NCBI GenBank assembly: GCA_964426945.1
Contig: CAYRSS010000006.1
Span: forward strand, 80,343-144,342
Source: CAYRSS01 sp964426945
Lineage (GTDB): Bacteria > Planctomycetota > Phycisphaerae > UBA1845
Length of the DNA stretch: 64,000 bases
Direction: 5' to 3'
Part shown: positions 60,151-64,000 of the stretch, piece by piece
Layout of the letters: each line of letters starts with the position of its first letter
How positions within the stretch are numbered: position 1 is the stretch's first letter
The notes under the pieces: generated by a model
Seen by the model: the letters and a program-made list of their open reading frames with translations, nothing else
What the model was told of the DNA's origin: nothing
Databases searched by the model: none
Translations under genes and position numbers: made by a program

Positions 60151-60804
60151 ATGAGATACGGAGCGATTCGGTTGACGCGAGGCACGATCGTCCTGCTGCT
60201 GCTGGCGCTGGGCGGCGCATCGGGCTGTCAGATGTTCGCCCTGGTTCGCGACACGCGGCAGAAAGTACCGGCCGAGTTCGACAAGCTCTCTGCCGGCCGC
60301 GTGGTCGTGGTGGTGTGGACGCCGCCGGAGACTCTGTTTCACTATCCGCACGCCCGCTTCGAGATCGCCTCGCACGTCGGCGACAAGCTCCGGGTGGAGA
60401 TGTCCTCCCGGCAGATGAAGCTCGACGTCGTCGATCCGCGCGAGGTGGAGGACTTTCTGCAGCGCGTGCCCGATGCGCAGGTCGACCCGCAACGCGTCGG
60501 CCGCAACTTCAACGCCGACTACGCCGTCTACATCGAGTTGACCGAGTTTCAGATGCGCGACGCCTCGCGGCCGCAGTTTGTGCAGGGTCGGCTCGGCGCG
60601 TCCGTCGTGCTGCACGACCTGGCCAGCGATCCCGACCAGCTTCGTCGCTACGAGCTGCGCCCTGAGACGGCGGTTTATCCCGACGACCGCCCTCTCCCGC
60701 AGACGGCGTCGAACTCGATGCTCGTCCGCGACCAGACCTACCGTCGATTCGCCGAGCAGGTGGCAAGGAAGTTCTATGAACACACCATCGACACCGAGGA
60801 TTGA
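60151..60804 (+). CDS. Lipoprotein of unknown function (first of a related pair)
   Basis: 217 residues. The signal (MRYGAIRLTRGTIVLLLLAL) leads to the lipobox GGASGC. The mature protein has a Val-rich strand (RVVVVVWTPPETLF) and a helix ending VARKFYEHTIDTED, which closely matches the end of the next protein (IARLFHDHEIDTAEE). The next gene overlaps it by 29 nt in another frame. The two look like diverged paralogues. The fold (an alpha-beta domain with ADYAVYIELTEFQ) resembles the LpoB/CsgG-type ABC lipoproteins, but identity is not established. Confidence 0.8.
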   Translation: MRYGAIRLTRGTIVLLLLALGGASGCQMFALVRDTRQKVPAEFDKLSAGRVVVVVWTPPETLFHYPHARFEIASHVGDKLRVEMSSRQMKLDVVDPREVEDFLQRVPDAQVDPQRVGRNFNADYAVYIELTEFQMRDASRPQFVQGRLGASVVLHDLASDPDQLRRYELRPETAVYPDDRPLPQTASNSMLVRDQTYRRFAEQVARKFYEHTIDTED

Positions 60805-61498
60805 TCGTTTCGCCGTGGCGCGTTCAGCGCGGGCGCGGCGGGCGGCCGTGGGACTTGCAGCCTGCTTCGCCGCCCTCTGCTGCACGGCCTGCGGCCAGAC
60901 CAGTGGCCAGCTCTTTGCGCTGTTCGGCGTGGGGCAGACCAAGAAGGTCAAGGCGCAGTACAAGCTGTCCCCCGGGCCGATTCTCGTGCTGGTCGATGAT
61001 CCGCAGGAGCGGCTCGATTGGCCCGTCGCCGAGCGGATGCTCTTCGACGCGGTGACGCAGGAATTGCTGCGTCAGAAGGCCACCGAGCGGACCATTCCGT
61101 GGGAGACGCTTCAGGGCATGCGCCAGGCCGATCCGGAATTCGCGAATCTCTCCGCGCGCCAGGTGGGCGAGAAGGCCGGCGCCGACCAGATGCTCTGGCT
61201 CGAGGTGCAATACTTCCAGGCGCGCGAAGAGCTGCAGGAACTCAGCGACGTGGCCGGGTTCGCCATCACCCTCAAGGTGCTCGACCCCAAGCAGAAGGAG
61301 AGCCGTTCGGACGTGCGGCTCTGGCCTACCGGGCTGGACGGCTATCTCGTCACATCCCGCCTCTCCGCCAACGACGTCGACAAGTTCCGCACGCGCGACC
61401 TGATTGTGCAGGCGCTGTCACAGGAGCTTGCCGAGAAGATCGCGCGGCTGTTTCATGACCACGAGATCGACACCGCCGAGGAAGGCCGCCCGGACTGA
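60776..61498 (+). CDS. Lipoprotein of unknown function (second of a related pair)
   Basis: 240 residues from the ATG at 60776, AAGGAA 5 nt upstream, overlapping the previous gene by 29 nt; a longer in-frame extension exists but lies inside that gene. A hydrophobic stretch (AAVGLAACFAALCCTAC) forms a lipoprotein signal with possible lipid Cys in CTAC. The mature part has PGPILVLVDDPQERLDWPVA and KAGADQMLWLEVQYFQA. Its end is like that of its neighbour. The stop overlaps the next start by one base (TGATG), so the three genes are coupled. Confidence 0.8.
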   Translation: MNTPSTPRIDRFAVARSARARRAAVGLAACFAALCCTACGQTSGQLFALFGVGQTKKVKAQYKLSPGPILVLVDDPQERLDWPVAERMLFDAVTQELLRQKATERTIPWETLQGMRQADPEFANLSARQVGEKAGADQMLWLEVQYFQAREELQELSDVAGFAITLKVLDPKQKESRSDVRLWPTGLDGYLVTSRLSANDVDKFRTRDLIVQALSQELAEKIARLFHDHEIDTAEEGRPD

Positions 61499-62619
61499 TG
61501 GGCCGCATCTGCCACGTCTTCGATGCCTCCGCCGGCTGGGCCGAGCGCATGGCCCTGCGCGTGCTGGCCGCAGGGGCGCCGGATGGCGAACTCGTCGTCG
61601 CCGCTCCTGCCGCCGTCATCCGGCGGTTGCGTGAGGCGGTCGAGCGTCGTTTCGATTCAATCGACCTGACCGCCCGCAGCGCGCTGCTCGCCGGCGCCGC
61701 CCTGTCCCGGGCCGTCCGCGGCCGCGGTGTCGGGTTGATTCACGCGTGGGGTGTGCGGGCCGGGGCGATCGCCAAGCCGTGCGATGACGTGCCGCTCCTG
61801 ATCGACGTGCGCGATCCGAACCTGGCCGCGCGCGACATCCGTCTGCTCCGCGTACTTACCGGGCAATCGGGCGCGGCGGTGGCCTGCGGAGGCGGGGTGA
61901 TCCGGCGGCGGCTGATCGAGGGTGGTGTGGACGCCTCGCGCTGCGTCATTCTGCGGCCGGGGGTGGACTTCGCCCTCATCAACGCCACCAAGCGCAGCCA
62001 CCTGCGCGAGCGGCTGGGCATTCTGCGATCGGAGATCGCCATTCTGCTGCCCCCGGCGGAGGCTCCGCGGCAGGGGCTGGTCGAGGCGGCGCTGGCGGGG
62101 TTGATCCACGCGCTGCGGCACCCGGGAACCCGCGTCATTCTGCCCGGCGCCTCCCGCGAGGCGGAGCGTGTTCGGCGATTCGCCGATCACCTGCCGGGCG
62201 ATGTGGGCGGTCTGCTGCTGTCCACGGGGAACGGGGTGCCCTTCGAACAGCTGGTGTGCATTGCGGATGTGCTGCTGCTCTCGACGCGCGGCGATATTCC
62301 CACGACGGCGATCGCCTGGGCTATGGCGGCCCGGGCCGCGGTCATTGCCCCGGCCGTCCCCGCGGTCGCCGAAATGATCGCCCACAAGGTTAACGGACTC
62401 CTCTTCAATCCGGCCCGGGCGCGGAGCCTGGTGGTGCCGATGGCGCGGCTGCTCGCCGATCGGCCGGCATGGCAGCGCGCCAAGGAGGAGGCTCACGGCC
62501 AGGCGTTCGAGGTATTCCGCGCCCAGCGCTGCGTGGAGCAGTACGCGGTGCTCTATGACAACCTGCGACGCGGCGCGCCCCCCGGCGAGGGAATCGAGGA
62601 TGCCGCCTTCGCCGCCTGA
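61498..62619 (+). CDS. Glycosyltransferase (GT-B, family 4-like)
   Basis: 373 residues, starting one base inside the previous stop. The C-terminal half has the GT-B signature GNGVPFEQLVCIADVLLLST and later AWAMAARAAVIAPAVPAVAEMI with VNGLLFNPA, like the EPxxxE-G-LxxP region of GT4 enzymes. The N-terminal half has a Rossmann-like start (GRICHVFDASAGWAERMAL) and LIHAWGVRAG. Sugar donor and acceptor cannot be deduced. The usual EX7E pair is only partly preserved, so the enzyme may be divergent. It is linked to the two lipoproteins and the SGNH hydrolase downstream. Confidence 0.82.
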   Translation: MGRICHVFDASAGWAERMALRVLAAGAPDGELVVAAPAAVIRRLREAVERRFDSIDLTARSALLAGAALSRAVRGRGVGLIHAWGVRAGAIAKPCDDVPLLIDVRDPNLAARDIRLLRVLTGQSGAAVACGGGVIRRRLIEGGVDASRCVILRPGVDFALINATKRSHLRERLGILRSEIAILLPPAEAPRQGLVEAALAGLIHALRHPGTRVILPGASREAERVRRFADHLPGDVGGLLLSTGNGVPFEQLVCIADVLLLSTRGDIPTTAIAWAMAARAAVIAPAVPAVAEMIAHKVNGLLFNPARARSLVVPMARLLADRPAWQRAKEEAHGQAFEVFRAQRCVEQYAVLYDNLRRGAPPGEGIEDAAFAA

Positions 62620-62645
62620 CACGCCCTCGTGAGAGTTCGCCGTCG

Positions 62646-63500
62646 ATGACCGCCCGCCCACGATGCGCGTTGCTCCTGCTCGGGTCCATGATTGCCGCCG
62701 GTGGATGCCGGGCCTTCGACACGGCCGGGCCGCTTCACGTCGTCGCGTTCGGCGACTCGATGACCGCCGGTCCCACCGCGCGGTGCTACCCCGATTTTCT
62801 CGCCGAAGCGCTCGATGGTTCGGGGGCCTCGGTGATTTCCGCCGGCGTCAGCGGCGAGACCTCCGCGGATGGCCTGCGCCGGCTGCCGAAGGTGCTGCGA
62901 TCAGTCCGCTGCGCCGGGCGCGGCGTGCTGCTCTACTGGGAGGGGGGCAACGACATCAACCGCTTCATCCGCCGCCACGACCGATGGCTGCGGCACGATC
63001 CCCGCGCGGCGGACTACCCCCTGACGGACTCGCTGGAACAGGTCCTGAACGACGTGCAGCGCAACCTGACGCGCGCCGTGAGACAGGCGCAGCGTCGGCG
63101 CATGGGCATTTTTCTCGTGACCTATCCGCCCGTGCGGGCGAGCCTGCTGTCGTGCGACGCGATGCCAGGCGGGTTCCTGCTGCCGGCGCAGGCGGAGCGG
63201 GCCAACGGCTATGTGGGGTTGCTGAACGACAGGATCCGCCGGGCGGCGGCGCTGACCGGGGCGGGCGTGGTGGACCCGGCCGCGCACGCCGAGGCGTTCG
63301 CGGCCGATCCGGCTCACTACCACGACTGCATTCATCCCAGCGAAGCGGGTCAGCGGTTCATCGCCGCGCTTGTCACCGAGGCGCTTCGCGCCGCCGGCCT
63401 GTTGGGGCGCTACTCCGGACCGTCCAGGATCGACTCGCGCGACTCGGCGAAGGTCGGACTCTCGGTGTCGGGCGCGGGCTCGAGCTGGTCGAGCCAGTAG
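62646..63500 (+). CDS. SGNH/GDSL hydrolase lipoprotein
   Basis: 284 residues. The lipoprotein signal (MTARPRCALLLLGSMIAAGGC) leads to the SGNH esterase fold. Block I is AFGDSMTAG with the nucleophile Ser, block II SAGVSGETSADGL, block III WEGGNDINRF, and block V DCIHPSEAG with the catalytic Asp-His. This family includes TAP-type esterases and lysophospholipases. The last about 30 residues (from GPSRIDSRDSAKV) are Ser-rich and overlap the 3' end of the minus-strand KamA-family gene by 91 nt, so the true functional C-terminus may end earlier. Confidence 0.88.
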   Translation: MTARPRCALLLLGSMIAAGGCRAFDTAGPLHVVAFGDSMTAGPTARCYPDFLAEALDGSGASVISAGVSGETSADGLRRLPKVLRSVRCAGRGVLLYWEGGNDINRFIRRHDRWLRHDPRAADYPLTDSLEQVLNDVQRNLTRAVRQAQRRRMGIFLVTYPPVRASLLSCDAMPGGFLLPAQAERANGYVGLLNDRIRRAAALTGAGVVDPAAHAEAFAADPAHYHDCIHPSEAGQRFIAALVTEALRAAGLLGRYSGPSRIDSRDSAKVGLSVSGAGSSWSSQ

Positions 63501-64000
63501 GCGTTGTCGTCGCGCATGTACACCATGAATCGTCCGCGCAGCGCGGCGTCCTTCGCCCGGTGATAGCGAAGGTAGATGTGCCGGTCGTCGACGCCGAGAA
63601 TCTCGACCTTGCCCGTCTCATGCGACATGCAGTATCGCGCCCGGCGGGCCAGCCCCGATCCGTTGCGCAGCGCTTCGCGGAAGATGTTCCACCCGCGGAC
63701 GATGGGCACCTCGTACGGCTCGTTGCCCGCCGTGGGGCGGCCCTGGAAGAGGTAATACGGCGGGCATCCGATCCACGACAGCTTGCGGTACATGTCGGCG
63801 AGCACTTCCGGATCGTCGTTGATGCCCTTGATCAGCGGGCATTGGTTGACGCAGATGACACCGCACTTGATAAAGCAGTCGATGCCCTCGACCGCGGGCT
63901 CGGTCAGTTCGCGCGGGTGGTCGAAATGGGCCATCAGGTAGATGCGCTTCCACGGCGTCGAGTTCTTGCGGAAGACCTCCTGCAGGTCCTTGTCGCCCAG
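63410..64000 (-). CDS. KamA-family radical SAM protein, C-terminal part (5' end beyond window)
   Basis: 197 codons of the 3' part of the gene; the frame runs open to the right edge, with 22 codons (ending STPWKRIYL) upstream of the first ATG at 63934. KGINDDPEVLADMYRKLSWI, PPYYLFQGRPTAG and YEVPIVRGW match the C-terminal half of lysine 2,3-aminomutase-like enzymes, with PLP-binding and lid regions. The [4Fe-4S] CxxxCxxC motif lies outside the window. Reported KamA-like enzymes act on lysine, glutamate or related amino acids; substrate cannot be decided. Its last 91 bases overlap the SGNH gene tail-to-tail. Confidence 0.87.
   Translation of the reverse strand: MGDKDLQEVFRKNSTPWKRIYLMAHFDHPRELTEPAVEGIDCFIKCGVICVNQCPLIKGINDDPEVLADMYRKLSWIGCPPYYLFQGRPTAGNEPYEVPIVRGWNIFREALRNGSGLARRARYCMSHETGKVEILGVDDRHIYLRYHRAKDAALRGRFMVYMRDDNAYWLDQLEPAPDTESPTFAESRESILDGPE

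Overview
The window is high-GC DNA whose gene content and style point to a planctomycete, most likely of the class Phycisphaerae or a close relative. This is inferred from several features together: an ECF sigma factor directly followed by a Ser/Thr kinase fused to a formylglycine-generating-enzyme fold, a PEP-CTERM protein, pseudopilins with the RRAFTLIELLVV-type leader, many large secreted proteins ending in EF-hand/dockerin-like repeats of the form GDxDGNGxVNAxDRG, and GACC-type Cys-rich repeats. No rRNA, CRISPR array or intact transposase gene was seen.

Layout. 1-4.9 kb holds a 5'-truncated unknown protein, a TPR-containing lipoprotein, a triple-repeat LPP20/FlgT-N-like exported protein and a small lipoprotein, several separated by good hairpins. 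5.0-11.2 kb is an arginine/proline block: argR, argG, argH, proB and proA, followed by a tRNA-Val(GAC) with its own strong promoter. 11.4-31.3 kb is an accessory region of secreted surface proteins: a seven-repeat RCC1 propeller, the sigma factor/kinase pair, a NVGIGT tail-fibre-like protein, a small dockerin-like protein, an AraC regulator, a 1928-aa repeat protein, a PEP-CTERM protein and a gingipain-like C25 peptidase. 31.8-37.0 kb contains, on the minus strand, an alternative GlmU-like protein, an ADP-forming acyl-CoA synthetase and an acyl carrier protein, with nagB divergent from them.

37.3-53.3 kb is a single-direction type II secretion/type IV pilus-like block: GspE/PilB, PilT, a second GspE/PilB, GspF/PilC, five pseudopilins and a very large GspK-like protein, ended by a strong terminator. 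53.7-57.0 kb encodes a 1098-aa Cys-rich secreted protein. 57.2-64 kb has ispG and a DinB-like gene on the minus strand, a P-loop protein, two related lipoproteins, a glycosyltransferase and an SGNH-hydrolase lipoprotein on the plus strand, and the 3' part of a KamA-family gene entering from the right edge.

The main unexplained signal is a 131-135 residue C-terminal module shared by four otherwise unrelated secreted proteins. It consists of a GACC Cys cluster, two DxDGNG/DRG calcium-loop-like repeats and a Cys-terminated NGSG tail. Two copies are also almost identical at DNA level over 186 bp that run past the stop codon. With a pseudopilin export block and a C25 peptidase in the same window, this suggests, as inference only, a secretion or surface-attachment tag distinct from PEP-CTERM. 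All names come from motif recognition by eye; no database search was run.
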